Shown: positions 44,801 to 54,058, counted from the stretch's first letter. The stretch is 64,000 bases of DNA from Pedobacter frigoris (GCF_005116445.1 NZ_SWBQ01000001.1:1364001-1428000), one strand, 5' to 3'. The notes: generated from the sequence alone by a model not told the origin. Numbers and translations are program-made.

Positions 44801-45955
44801 TTATGGCATAACGATAATTCTCCTTCCTTCAATTTTAAAGTGAATATTTCCTGTTAATTCGAATTTCCTAAGTACTTCAGATATATTTTTAAACCTGGAT
44901 ACTACACCATCAAACTGTTTGTTTTTATCCCCTCCTTCATAAACGACCTCCACATCATACCAACGGGAAATTTTTCGCATAATGCTTGATAGTTCCTCAC
45001 TTTTAAAAATAAAATACCCGTTTTTCCATGCTACAGCTTCTTCTGTATCAACTTCCGAAACTGTAAATTTACTTCCTTTCAGCATCGCAAGATTTCCTGG
45101 CTTCAAAACAATCTCGTTGTTCAGTGACTTCTGATGATTTATTGCGGTAACCTTAACCGCCCCTTCCAGCAATGTCGTTTTACTATCTGTTTCATCGTCA
45201 TAACTACTGATATTAAAATGGGTTCCCAGAACCTCTACTTCCTGTTTACCGGTTATTACTACAATAAAAGGCTTCCGCTTATTCCCTTCCTCGGTTACCT
45301 TCGCTACTTCGAAATATCCTTCCCCTTTTAATTCCACCCTTCTTACGGATGTATTTTCAAATGATTGAGGAAATTTCAACGAAGAAGCAGCATTCAACCA
45401 TACCTTAGTACCGTCAGAAAGTACAATTCTGTAAGTTCCCCCTTTAGGAGTAGTTGCACTGACAATCTGATTATTTCTTCCGATGATAGACGATGTATTT
45501 AACATGCTGCCGTCATCGTAAGTCGCACTTGCACCATTAAATACTATCCCTGTTTTCGTATCACTGAGCTTGATAGTTTTTCCATTAGCTAATCGTAAAA
45601 CAGCCTGATGCTTTCCTGGTTCTACGTCATTTGAATAAGCAATTTCAGCCGGCGTACTGTCCTTTTGTTCTTTATTGAAAAAATACTGCCCTAAACTCAG
45701 CCCCACAAAAACCAGTAAAGACGCAGCAATTCCTGCAGTCCATAATTTTCTGGAATTTCGTTGCTGACTTGATTTGATATGTTTAAATACGTCAGACCTG
45801 ATCTGAGTTTCAGCATTCCTGATCTCATCAAGAGAAATGTTAGCTGGTTTATCCAATTGCTGCAAATACCAGGAATCTAACAATGCCTGCTCTTCCTCAG
45901 TGCATTGTCCTACCCTGTATTTTTCCAGTAAATGTTTGATCTCTGTCTGGCTCAT
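44801..45955 (-). CDS. FecR-type anti-sigma factor
   Basis: A 384-residue single-pass inner-membrane regulator. The N-terminal cytosolic part (MSQTEIKHLLEKYRVGQCTEEEQALLDSWY) is followed by one membrane helix at about residues 70-88 (LWTAGIAASLLVFVGLSLG), then the periplasmic FecR domain (ATTPKGGTYRIVLSDGTKVWLNAASSLKFP, FNISSYDDETDSKTTLLEGAVKVT) and the STN-like C-terminal region. It relays the signal from the SusC STN domain to the sigma factor encoded just upstream. Confidence 0.93.
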   Translation of the reverse strand: MSQTEIKHLLEKYRVGQCTEEEQALLDSWYLQQLDKPANISLDEIRNAETQIRSDVFKHIKSSQQRNSRKLWTAGIAASLLVFVGLSLGQYFFNKEQKDSTPAEIAYSNDVEPGKHQAVLRLANGKTIKLSDTKTGIVFNGASATYDDGSMLNTSSIIGRNNQIVSATTPKGGTYRIVLSDGTKVWLNAASSLKFPQSFENTSVRRVELKGEGYFEVAKVTEEGNKRKPFIVVITGKQEVEVLGTHFNISSYDDETDSKTTLLEGAVKVTAINHQKSLNNEIVLKPGNLAMLKGSKFTVSEVDTEEAVAWKNGYFIFKSEELSSIMRKISRWYDVEVVYEGGDKNKQFDGVVSRFKNISEVLRKFELTGNIHFKIEGRRIIVMP

Positions 45956-46027
45956 TATTCAAAATATAATTGAAGTATAATAGCAAGACGGTAAGCAAAG
46001 GCTTAGGGCCCAGAAGAAAAATAAAAT

Positions 46028-46600
46028 TTATATAAAAGGCAGTAAATAGGAAATCATTCCAAGTTTGGTTCTCAAAATTTTCAATGCATTATTGACCTGG
46101 TTCTTCACCGTTTTCTCGGAAACCTCCAGCTGCCGGGCAATCTCCTTATGGCTTAGGTGATGTTTACGGCTCAGTTCAAAAATCTCCCGCATTTTATCTG
46201 GCAGAAACGATATTTCCCTTTCTATAATAATCTGTAACTGCCTGGTACGCAACAAATCATCTGTACCCTCCTCCTCCATAGATTTAAATTGCTTCATCGA
46301 TTCCATATACCTGAATTCAACCTTTTTATGGGACAGTTTATCAAAAATCCGATTGCGAATAATGGTATAAAGAAATCCAGCAAAATTACTTCTCACAAAA
46401 ATCTTTGTGCGGTTTTCCCAGAGGGAGATAAATATCTCTTGTACTACGTCTCTCGCTTCCTCTCTATCTTCAATTAGCTTGCAGGCATTGATGTAAAGTA
46501 GTCGATTGTACCTGTCAAATAATTCCGCAAAGGCTTCCTGATCACCCGCTTTTAAAAGCGTTAGTAATTCCGGATCGGTATTTTTGGAATATGCTGACAT
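46028..46600 (-). CDS. ECF sigma factor of the FecI-like, Bacteroides-expansion type
   Basis: A 190-residue sigma factor with region 2 (DREEARDVVQEIFISLWENRTKI, FAGFLYTIIRNRIFDKL) and region 4 (EISFLPDKMREIFELSRKHHLSHKEIARQLEVSEKTVKNQVNNALKILRT). It is the first gene of the minus-strand locus: sigma (46600), FecR, SusC, SusD, ThuA-DsbD, TlpA B, TlpA A. The FecR follows 72 bases on. The likely target is the SusC promoter and so the whole locus. Confidence 0.93.
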   Translation of the reverse strand: MSAYSKNTDPELLTLLKAGDQEAFAELFDRYNRLLYINACKLIEDREEARDVVQEIFISLWENRTKIFVRSNFAGFLYTIIRNRIFDKLSHKKVEFRYMESMKQFKSMEEEGTDDLLRTRQLQIIIEREISFLPDKMREIFELSRKHHLSHKEIARQLEVSEKTVKNQVNNALKILRTKLGMISYLLPFI

Positions 46601-46712
46601 GTAATTATTATCGTTGATAAAGTTAACAAATTGTAGTGTTATTTATTCAGCATTAAGCACATAAAATCATCAGGGCTACATCAAAAAATGTCAACGTATA
46701 ACAGCAAAGCTT

Positions 46713-47177
46713 TTAAAAAGGCCTAAAGTTCGGGCGGCTGGTAAGTGGTGAAAATGACCAGGGAATAGAAGAAAATATAATCAACAGCGCTACAGTGAAC
46801 CAAATGGCCATTGTTTTATACTTTAGCCTATCATCAGTCATTTTATTTATTTTGCCTGAGCCTACACTGATCACACCTACTGCAATGACCATCATGGTAA
46901 TGTGCTCCATTCCAAAGAACCTGATTTCCCTCATGTGGATCCCTGTCTTGAAATTATTCAGAAAGTAGCTCACCAAAGGGCTCAAAAAATATAAGCCTAG
47001 TCCTATACAAAATTGAATTTGTAGCACGTTGACAGTCATGATCCTCAGAAAGTTAGCAAATCTTGAAAAGCGTTGCTTTGTTAGCCAGCCGCGGTATGCA
47101 CAGATAATAGATGCAACCAGGCAGATCAGCACTAGCCAGCGAAGAAGGGAATGAAGAGGTAATAGTGTCAGGTACAT
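46713..47177 (-). CDS. Four-helix membrane protein, unknown function
   Basis: A 154-residue protein with four hydrophobic helices (LLPLHSLLRWLVLICLVASIICAY, LRIMTVNVLQIQFCIGLGLYFLS, MEHITMMVIAVGVISVG, MAIWFTVALLIIFSSIPW). Conserved-looking H and R residues at helix ends (LHSLLRW, MEHITM) recall cytochrome b561-like or DUF-type membrane proteins but no haem site is clear. The ATG at 47177 was chosen because the longer frame to 47312 overlaps the divergent lipoprotein gene. Confidence 0.7.
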   Translation of the reverse strand: MYLTLLPLHSLLRWLVLICLVASIICAYRGWLTKQRFSRFANFLRIMTVNVLQIQFCIGLGLYFLSPLVSYFLNNFKTGIHMREIRFFGMEHITMMVIAVGVISVGSGKINKMTDDRLKYKTMAIWFTVALLIIFSSIPWSFSPLTSRPNFRPF

Positions 47178-47253
47178 AAAACGAATATAATTAATTTCAC
47201 CATTGTAGCATTTATCAATTATTGCTCGTTTAAACAGAAAAACACAATCTTCT

Positions 47254-47631
47254 ATGAAAACACTCTGGTTCGCCCTCATCATTGCCCTCACAACTGGATT
47301 TGTATCCTGCAAAAAAGACAGAAATACTACAGCAGAAATTTATGGTACCTGGAAACTTACTGAAACCTGGAATGATCCCGGTGACGGCAGCGGCAAATAC
47401 ATTAAAGCAACAGGCAAAACAAAGTACATCACTTTTGAAAGGTCAGGAGAGCTCAGCGGAGACGCTATTGATCAGCCATTCAGGTTTAAAATCCTGGACA
47501 GTGAACGGGTGGAAATTTTTACAACAACTTATAAAATGCCCGTCACCTACAGATATAAACTGACACGAGGTACTTTAGAATTGAATCCGCCTTGTATAGA
47601 AGGTTGCGGATTAAAGTTCATAAGGAAGTAA
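47254..47631 (+). CDS. Small lipoprotein with lipocalin-like domain
   Basis: A 125-residue exported lipoprotein (signal peptide MKTLWFALIIALTTGFVSC, Cys19). The mature part (IYGTWKLTETWNDPGDGSGKYIKATG ... ELSG) is the short beta-barrel typical of lipocalin-like proteins of Bacteroidota, beginning with the G-x-W-K-L strand. Two cysteines near the end (PPCIEGCGLKF) may form a disulfide. Function unknown. Confidence 0.7.
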   Translation: MKTLWFALIIALTTGFVSCKKDRNTTAEIYGTWKLTETWNDPGDGSGKYIKATGKTKYITFERSGELSGDAIDQPFRFKILDSERVEIFTTTYKMPVTYRYKLTRGTLELNPPCIEGCGLKFIRK

Positions 47632-47632
47632 G

Positions 47633-48460
47633 CTAATCCCTCATTAATGATGCTCCGCAATATTTACAAAACTCTGCATCCAGATCATGTCCTTCCCTGC
47701 TGCAGGTTGGACATGACTCTGGTAATTCCTTTTTCTGACGCGCCAGCATAGCCAGGTCATGGGTCAATATTCCCGTCGGAACGGCTATAATAGAATAACC
47801 GATTAACATCACTACAGAGGCTACAAATTTGCCCATTGGTGTAATCGGTGAAATATCTCCGTAACCAACAGTCGTAATGGTTACGATCGCCCAATAGATA
47901 CTTTCCGGGATATTGGAAAACCCATTTTCCCGCTTTTCTACCAGGTACATGATCGACCCCAGGATCACAGTAAGCATCAGCACAGTTAGTAAAAATATGC
48001 TGATCTTTCTGACACTTCCCTTTAGGGCGCTGGTCAGGAAATTGATCTCCGTCAGAAAATGTCCCAGCTTAAAAATCCTGAATATACGTAGTAATCTGAG
48101 TGCACGAAACACCAACAAGGATTGGGCTCCAATAAAAAAGAAACTTAAGTAAGATGGAATGAGCGCAATCATATCTATAATCCCCAATAGACTAAAGACG
48201 TACCTGAACGGTTTTTTAATACAGATCAGCCTCAACACATACTCAATTGTAAAGAGTCCCGTAAATATCCATTCCAGATTGTAAAACAGATTACCATATT
48301 TCAGGTGCAAGCTTTGAACGCTATCCAGCATGACTACTGCGATACTTGTAAAGATAGCGATCAGCAAGGCTACATCAAATACTTTACCTGCCGGAGTATT
48401 GGATTCGTAAATTACCTCATGCAAGCGAAACTGCCAGCCTTTTGATGCGGATGTTTTCAT
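47633..48460 (-). CDS. Voltage-gated-type K+ channel with C-terminal zinc ribbon
   Basis: A 275-residue six-helix ion channel. S4 carries the voltage-sensor arginines in RALRLLRIFRIFKLGHF, and the pore has the selectivity filter TTVGYGD followed by S6 (VASVVMLIGYSIIAVPTGIL). The C-terminal ~35 residues form a four-Cys zinc ribbon: CPTC ... FCKYCGASL, which is unusual for a Kv-type channel. The gene is convergent with the lipocalin-like lipoprotein, one base apart. Confidence 0.9.
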   Translation of the reverse strand: MKTSASKGWQFRLHEVIYESNTPAGKVFDVALLIAIFTSIAVVMLDSVQSLHLKYGNLFYNLEWIFTGLFTIEYVLRLICIKKPFRYVFSLLGIIDMIALIPSYLSFFFIGAQSLLVFRALRLLRIFRIFKLGHFLTEINFLTSALKGSVRKISIFLLTVLMLTVILGSIMYLVEKRENGFSNIPESIYWAIVTITTVGYGDISPITPMGKFVASVVMLIGYSIIAVPTGILTHDLAMLARQKKELPESCPTCSREGHDLDAEFCKYCGASLMRD

Positions 48461-48525
48461 TTACCTATAACATAAAAACCTTCAGGATGTTCTCCACAAC
48501 AATAAAGAATATCCCAACTACTCAA

Positions 48526-48876
48526 TTACTTTTCCTGGGGAACAAATAACAGTACAAAAAAAGAGGTGATCTTCAAAAACCCGGAGAAAACCTGTGAGAT
48601 GTGAAATGGACTGGCATTGCTAAATGCTTCTTTTGATGTAATCAACGGAAATATACTAAGAATCGTTACCATCAATATTACCCATTTGATCCAGGACTTT
48701 CCCAGGATGGTAAAGTAGCCGAATGTCATAAATAATAATGAAACCTCAACTGTAGTCGTGATATCAAAATTAGGGTTATTATTGTATTGGATAAACCCTC
48801 CTGTCAGATCAATTAATACTGATGCGAAAATAATATATGCCGCGAGTTTAAAATTCCTGTGTACCGTATCTTCCAT
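48526..48876 (-). CDS. Four-helix membrane protein, unknown function
   Basis: A 116-residue protein with four hydrophobic helices (NFKLAAYIIFASVLIDLTGGF, VSLLFMTFGYFTIL, WIKWVILMVTILSIFPLI, VFSGFLKITSFFVLLFV). No catalytic or binding motif is visible. A short 65-base gap separates it from the K+ channel gene upstream of which it lies, so the two may share a transcript. Confidence 0.6.
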   Translation of the reverse strand: MEDTVHRNFKLAAYIIFASVLIDLTGGFIQYNNNPNFDITTTVEVSLLFMTFGYFTILGKSWIKWVILMVTILSIFPLITSKEAFSNASPFHISQVFSGFLKITSFFVLLFVPQEK

Positions 48877-48934
48877 CTTTAAAAAATGCTAAGGTACATT
48901 TAATGCCTCATAACTCTATAGAAATCCACAGATA

Positions 48935-49327
48935 CTACTTTAACCGTATCAATACACCCTTTCTTTTCATCACATTCTTATAATCCCACTGTATTGCCCC
49001 CGACTTTTCCAGCCACCTCCCCAGATCCTCTACATCAATTTGGTTTACCGAAGTATATGAAATAGAAGCATCTTTAAATTTACCTGTTCCTATTTTCAGC
49101 TGCTCTTCTTCAAAACTGGCACCGCTCCAAAACATCAAACGTATACCATCTTTAAGCTTGCTGTAGCCCACGATGGGATTCCCTTCTAAAAACCAAACCG
49201 GATGACGATGCCAGATCTTATTTTCCGCATCGGGCAGAGACTTATCTATTTCCCCTGCCAGTAAATTACAAATCTCTTTATCTTCTGCGGATTGCAAATC
49301 ATTATAGGTCTGAATTTCAGTATTCAT
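48935..49327 (-). CDS. DUF1801-family protein
   Basis: A 130-residue soluble protein. The central pattern (IWHRHPVWFLEGNPIVGYSKLKDGIRLMFWSGASF) matches the DUF1801/YdhG fold: strands around a G-x-x-x-L-x-F-W-S-G segment. Function unknown. The ATG at 49327 gives the usual DUF1801 start; the frame to 49360 is longer by 11 residues. Confidence 0.7.
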   Translation of the reverse strand: MNTEIQTYNDLQSAEDKEICNLLAGEIDKSLPDAENKIWHRHPVWFLEGNPIVGYSKLKDGIRLMFWSGASFEEEQLKIGTGKFKDASISYTSVNQIDVEDLGRWLEKSGAIQWDYKNVMKRKGVLIRLK

Positions 49328-49472
49328 TTCTTTGCGGATTTTTATATACAATAATAACATTCTTTCTGCGATCTTTTACCTGATTCAAAATAGAACCTGC
49401 AAGATTCAAATCCGCGTATACAACCAATGAATGAAAGCCTTTACTTTGATGTAAATAATTTCAGACAAACAG

Positions 49473-51215
49473 ATGCGCAGCACGATCCTATTTATTCTTT
49501 TCTATTTTCCCCTTATCTTTTGCTACGCCCAAAAGCTGGAGATGAACCTGAACAGCATCCACCCTGTCATTCAGCACGATCAGCATGGCGATTCAATCCG
49601 TAAATATTTCTCGCATACATTCTATAGCAATCACACCAAATTTTCCTTGCAGAACAACCTCATGATTTCGGCATTTTTTTCCAATAAACTGGCGGTAAAT
49701 TACGAACACGTGCTGGAAAAAATACCGCAATTAAAAGCCTATTCTCACAGGAAATTAAAAGCATATGTTCGGGGACTCGATAGTTATGCAGGAGCTTTTA
49801 CAGTCCCCATATTCGATTCAACAGGAATAATAGTGACGGTAAATGGGATCAACGCTCAAAATGCAAACAAGTATCAGTTTAGAGTACTTGAGAACAACAA
49901 AAAGGTCGTTTTGCCCTGGACTACGCCTAAATTATTCGCCGACGCTTACATCATGACTAAAATTGCAGACTCTACCAAAGTAGATGATGTCACCGCTTAC
50001 CTCGGGCAGTTTAAAGGAGATTATGGTAAAGCACTCACCTTCGAGGTTCGGAAAATAGACAATCCCGACAGTATTGCCATTTCTTTATCTGCATACTGGG
50101 CGAAATGGCGACCAAGGGTGGTTGGCGTGTTTACATTTTCTCAGCTTCCTGAGTTTCTAAGCATTTTCAAAGAACAATGGAAAGATCCGAGGCTGAATCC
50201 AGAGCGCGTAGACTGGAGCAAAAACACGACTTTTCTGAAATTAAAAAAGGACTTCCGCTCCAATGAAAACAACTTGATCTTCTATCTGGATGACATCATC
50301 AAGTCTAAAAACATCATCGAGTACAATCTCGTGAAAGGAACGGACAGCACAGGCTGGACTGCTAATGATTTTGATTTCAACCTGGTTTGGTTAAAAAACC
50401 TTTCGCCTGGCAAATATGAATTGCTGATCCGCTACAGTGTGCAGCGGATACACGTATGCAAATACACATTCACCATTCATCCTGCCTGGTACCAAACCCT
50501 ATGGGCAAAAATAGGCCTGTGTGTACTTGGTTTACTGGCTATTGGGTTCATCATACTCTTGAGACGCTCCGGACAACAAGCAGAGAAGCTGAAAGCTCAG
50601 GACACCTTAAAGCAGGTCGTCCAAACCGAACTCAAATCCATTCGCTCACAATTCAATCCGCATTTTGTGTTCAATGCGCTCAGTTCTATTCAGGGCCTGA
50701 TCACCAAAAACGATTCAGAAAATGCATCCAGATATCTGATCGAATTTAGCAACCTGATGCGCGAATCACTAAAAGCAACCAACAACGAATTTGTAAGCAT
50801 CTCCAGTGAAGTAAAGATCCTGGAAAACTATTTGAACCTGGAGAAGTTGCGCTTCGGATTCAATTACCAGATAGAAATAGGCATACAGATAGACACCAAT
50901 GCTATAGAAATACCAAGTCTCTTTTTACAGCCCCTGGTAGAGAACGCGGTAAAACACGGCATATCTTCCCTACAGGAACATGGAATGCTCAGTGTATCAT
51001 TTGATAAAATAGACAATGACATGTCCATTCAGGTCAGGGACAATGGCCAGGGATTCGATCAAAACAATAAGTCCGGCGGATTTGGATTACAGCTGACCAA
51101 AGAAAGGATCAAACTGTTAAACCAGACACTCAATGGGCAGCATATTGAATTTTCTATAAACCGCATACAAAACGAAACACAAGTTACCATCTATTTCAAA
51201 AACTGGTTAATATGA
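49473..51215 (+). CDS. LytS-type sensor histidine kinase
   Basis: A 580-residue membrane sensor kinase. A signal peptide, a large periplasmic sensor (residues ~20-340), one membrane helix (~345-365, WAKIGLCVLGLLAIGFIILL), a coiled-coil and then a His_kinase domain (SIRSQFNPHFVFNALSSIQ, phospho-acceptor His about residue 397) and an HATPase domain (FLQPLVENAVKHGI, VRDNGQGFD). The periplasmic part is long and not recognisable. Its stop overlaps the response-regulator start as ATGA, so the two are translationally coupled. Confidence 0.92.
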   Translation: MRSTILFILFYFPLIFCYAQKLEMNLNSIHPVIQHDQHGDSIRKYFSHTFYSNHTKFSLQNNLMISAFFSNKLAVNYEHVLEKIPQLKAYSHRKLKAYVRGLDSYAGAFTVPIFDSTGIIVTVNGINAQNANKYQFRVLENNKKVVLPWTTPKLFADAYIMTKIADSTKVDDVTAYLGQFKGDYGKALTFEVRKIDNPDSIAISLSAYWAKWRPRVVGVFTFSQLPEFLSIFKEQWKDPRLNPERVDWSKNTTFLKLKKDFRSNENNLIFYLDDIIKSKNIIEYNLVKGTDSTGWTANDFDFNLVWLKNLSPGKYELLIRYSVQRIHVCKYTFTIHPAWYQTLWAKIGLCVLGLLAIGFIILLRRSGQQAEKLKAQDTLKQVVQTELKSIRSQFNPHFVFNALSSIQGLITKNDSENASRYLIEFSNLMRESLKATNNEFVSISSEVKILENYLNLEKLRFGFNYQIEIGIQIDTNAIEIPSLFLQPLVENAVKHGISSLQEHGMLSVSFDKIDNDMSIQVRDNGQGFDQNNKSGGFGLQLTKERIKLLNQTLNGQHIEFSINRIQNETQVTIYFKNWLI

Positions 51216-51970
51216 TAAGAGCCGTAATCATCGACGACGAGAAAAACAACATTGAAACCTTGCTGAGCTTACTGCAAAAACACGAATTGCCTGTTGCCAT
51301 CGTAGGTGCTGCAACTAATGCCGACGACGCCATAACCACCATCGTCGCCACCAATCCGGACTTACTATTCCTTGACATACAAATGCCTGGCAAGAATGGG
51401 TTTGATGTGCTCAAAGCGTTGCCACACTATCAGTTCGAGGTGATTTTTGTTACAGCCTTCGACCAGTATGGTATTCAGGCTGTGAAATTCTCCGCTATAG
51501 ACTACCTCCTCAAGCCGGTCAACCCTGAAGAATTAAAAACATCAATTCTGAAAGTTGAAGCAAAGCTAAACCAACGCAAACAAAACGTTCAGCTGGAAAA
51601 TCTGATGGACCTCATCAAAAATAAGGACGCCAAAAAAGACCATAAGCTAGCCCTGGCCTCCACCAAAGAAATCAGGTTTGTAAATACTGATGAGATCATC
51701 CGTTGTGAATCTTCAAATGCCTACACGCAATTCTTCCTCACAGATGGCAAAAACATCATGGTATCAAAACCTATCTTTGAATATGAAGAGATGCTGACCA
51801 GTTACGACTTTATTCGATGCCACCAGTCCCATTTGGTCAATTCCAAATTCATAAAAAGCCTGGTGAAAGAAGACAGCGGCTACCTGTTGCTGAACGATGA
51901 CACCCGCATCCCTATTTCCAGGGGCAAAAAAGAAAACGTATTAAAAGCACTAAACACTATAAAAAAATAA
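51212..51970 (+). CDS. LytTR response regulator
   Basis: A 252-residue two-domain regulator. The receiver domain has the acidic pocket (VIIDDEKNN), the phospho-acceptor Asp55 (LLFLDIQMPGKNG), and the Thr/Lys switch (FVTAFDQYGIQAVKFSAIDYLLKPV). The C-terminal LytTR DNA-binding domain (RFVNTDEIIRCESSNAYTQFFL, YDFIRCHQSHLVNSKFIKSL) recognises tandem direct repeats of about 9 bases. It is partnered with the kinase just upstream and followed 11 bases later by a TlpA gene. Confidence 0.94.
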   Translation: MIRAVIIDDEKNNIETLLSLLQKHELPVAIVGAATNADDAITTIVATNPDLLFLDIQMPGKNGFDVLKALPHYQFEVIFVTAFDQYGIQAVKFSAIDYLLKPVNPEELKTSILKVEAKLNQRKQNVQLENLMDLIKNKDAKKDHKLALASTKEIRFVNTDEIIRCESSNAYTQFFLTDGKNIMVSKPIFEYEEMLTSYDFIRCHQSHLVNSKFIKSLVKEDSGYLLLNDDTRIPISRGKKENVLKALNTIKK

Positions 51971-51981
51971 AACCAAATCAA

Positions 51982-53511
51982 ATGAAACGGATCTTATATT
52001 TCCTGCTACTATTCAGCTGCACACAGGTGTATGCACAAAAACTTGCTCCTCTCCGTATTGAGGATAAAAAAATGAGCACCTATCTTGCCAACCGCAAACC
52101 GGCAACATTAACTATCCAGATTAAAAATCTCCCTGACAGCATCAAAAAAGTAAATATAGGGCTTATCCTGGTTCAGATGGGAATAGGTATTCAAATTAAA
52201 AAATTTGCCGCTACAGATGCTGCAGGACTTGCAACAATAGTACTTGATCAGAATTTACCATATCAGCAAATCTGGCTAAACGTCGGCAAGTATCTATACG
52301 CCGGAATATATGTCAACTCAGGCCTGACCGTAGTCCTTGATGCAAAAAAACTACAAGCCAAAAGCGCATACATGATCGGCGACGGCGTTGAATACCTGGG
52401 CATCGACGGACAGCTGAACACCGTGATGAATAAAAACGTGATCTTTAAAAAAGAGGAAAAGGAAAACCTGGGTAAAAAACTCGATAACCTGCGCAAATCA
52501 AGGGAAAATCTCACTGTAGAATCTTTCTTATCTGATGCTGACTCAATTAAAAATGCCCTGTTAAAGATCGATGAGGAGTTCAGCACTCAATACCCTGATT
52601 TTAAATGGGCGATCAATGACGAGACATTGTCCGGATACTATTCAAACTTATGTGTGATGTATTGGGGCCGCGGCCTGATGCCTGCTAAACTCTTTGATGA
52701 GATCAGCAATCACAAACCGTATTTCAGCAGCAATGATGGTGCTTCCTTCTATAATTACCTGGAGAGATATTCCATGAACGGCGAATACAAGCAAAAAATT
52801 AAAGGAGTAGCGGGTACGCTTGCAGTGATAGACAGCCTGTATACACAAGAAAAATCAGATATCATAAAACTATTTCTTTTAGATACTTACAAAGAGCGTG
52901 CTGCTACTGCCTATCCATTAATCATCAAAAGCATGAAAACCAGCTGGTGCAAAAAGATTGCTGCAAAAGAATTGGCAAAAGCTAATATTAATCAGAAAAA
53001 GGTAGACAGCTTGTTTGCTTTATCAAAACAACTAAATAAAACAGACATTGGAAAACCGTTGGTGACACTGCCTTTTGAAGCTGATCTTTACCATGTAGAT
53101 GAGCAAACAAAAGCAGAAGACTTCCTGTTGAATCTGAAGTCGAAATTTGCAAAAAAAGCCTTAATCATAGACATATGGGCTACCTGGTGCGGTCCATGTA
53201 TTGCAGATATGCCTTCGAGTAAAATCTTACACGAGAAAAATAAAGATCTGCCTATAGCGTACGTATATCTTTGTACCACCGACGGTTCTAACATGGACTT
53301 GTGGAAAAAGAAACTCACAGAGATGCAGATTCCAGGTACCCACGTCTTTATCAATGAAAAAGTACTGGCTAAATTAAGAACAATGCTCAATGCAGATGGT
53401 GGATTCCCTACCTACGTATCTATTGACATCAATGGTAAAGTAGATTCTAAAAACATCAGCCATATGGGAAGTCTCAACCGGGAAAGTCTGAAAAAAATAG
53501 CAGGACTTTAA
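51982..53511 (+). CDS. TlpA-type thiol-disulfide oxidoreductase (C)
   Basis: A 509-residue periplasmic protein. Signal peptide (MKRILYFLLLFSCTQVYAQ), an N-terminal beta-sandwich (to about residue 160), a helical middle, and a thioredoxin domain with IIDIWATWCGPCIADMPSSK, a WCGPC site; the cis-Pro segment is GGFPTYVSID. The layout is the same as in the TlpA A gene. It follows the LytS/LytTR pair by 11 bases and is probably regulated with it, linking that signalling pair to envelope redox. Confidence 0.88.
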   Translation: MKRILYFLLLFSCTQVYAQKLAPLRIEDKKMSTYLANRKPATLTIQIKNLPDSIKKVNIGLILVQMGIGIQIKKFAATDAAGLATIVLDQNLPYQQIWLNVGKYLYAGIYVNSGLTVVLDAKKLQAKSAYMIGDGVEYLGIDGQLNTVMNKNVIFKKEEKENLGKKLDNLRKSRENLTVESFLSDADSIKNALLKIDEEFSTQYPDFKWAINDETLSGYYSNLCVMYWGRGLMPAKLFDEISNHKPYFSSNDGASFYNYLERYSMNGEYKQKIKGVAGTLAVIDSLYTQEKSDIIKLFLLDTYKERAATAYPLIIKSMKTSWCKKIAAKELAKANINQKKVDSLFALSKQLNKTDIGKPLVTLPFEADLYHVDEQTKAEDFLLNLKSKFAKKALIIDIWATWCGPCIADMPSSKILHEKNKDLPIAYVYLCTTDGSNMDLWKKKLTEMQIPGTHVFINEKVLAKLRTMLNADGGFPTYVSIDINGKVDSKNISHMGSLNRESLKKIAGL

Positions 53512-53556
53512 ACAAAGATATAACACGCTCTTACATTACACACAATAAGAACGATA

Positions 53557-53586
53557 CCGGGTGCAGGGCTAACTGCCTGCACCCGG
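53557..53586 (+). terminator. GC-rich terminator hairpin after TlpA C
   Basis: Perfect 11-base stem CCGGGTGCAGG / CCTGCACCCGG with an 8-base loop, 46 bases after the TlpA stop. No T-run follows, so termination may be only partial. Confidence 0.6.
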
Positions 53587-53651
53587 CATATCGGCTTCCA
53601 TGTCTAAACAGCCATAACTTAAGAAGTTCACAGAGCAGAATATCGTATAGT

Positions 53652-53996
53652 ATGGGCTGGTATACGGCAGCAAAAAAAATGGACGGATATTTACGTTGGG
53701 CCTACAACAGCTGGACTAAATCACCACTAACAGACACGCGGTTTACTGCATGGCCAGCCTGCGATACTTACCTGGTTTATCCTGGAGCCTTAAGCTCAGT
53801 AGGATTTGAAAAACTGATTGAAGGCGCGCAGGATTTTGAGAAGATCAAATACCTGCAGTCATCATACGAAAAGAACAAGCAGACCAAACAATTAGCAGAA
53901 CTGAATCAGGCTTTAAAGAAATTTGAGATCAAATCATTAGCTACCACTACTGCTGATGATGTTTTGAAAAGCGTAAAGCATCTGCTTAATCAATAA
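53652..53996 (+). pseudogene. Truncated C-terminal remnant of a DUF4091 glycoside hydrolase
   Basis: A 114-residue ORF that begins at the equivalent of the last part of a DUF4091 protein: GWYTAAKKMDGYLRWAYNSW, PLTDTRF, CDTYLVYPG and the closing SS-x-x-FEKLIEGAQDFEKI are the family's C-terminal signature. Full-length members are several hundred residues long with the catalytic region upstream, which is absent; upstream there is only the TlpA gene and its terminator. The piece is in frame and undisturbed but is most easily read as a relic. It could in principle be a small expressed fragment. Confidence 0.75.
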
Positions 53997-54013
53997 ATAA
54001 CGAAATCTATTTT

Positions 54014-54058
54014 ATAATAAAAAGCCACTGTGACGTACAACATAGCGGCTTTATTATT
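54014..54058. terminator. Terminator between the DUF4091 remnant and AbiEii
   Basis: AAAGCC / GGCTTT core stem (54021-54026, 54047-54052) extended by AT-rich, slightly bulged flanks, leading into TTATTATT on the plus strand. Serves convergent ends. Confidence 0.55.
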
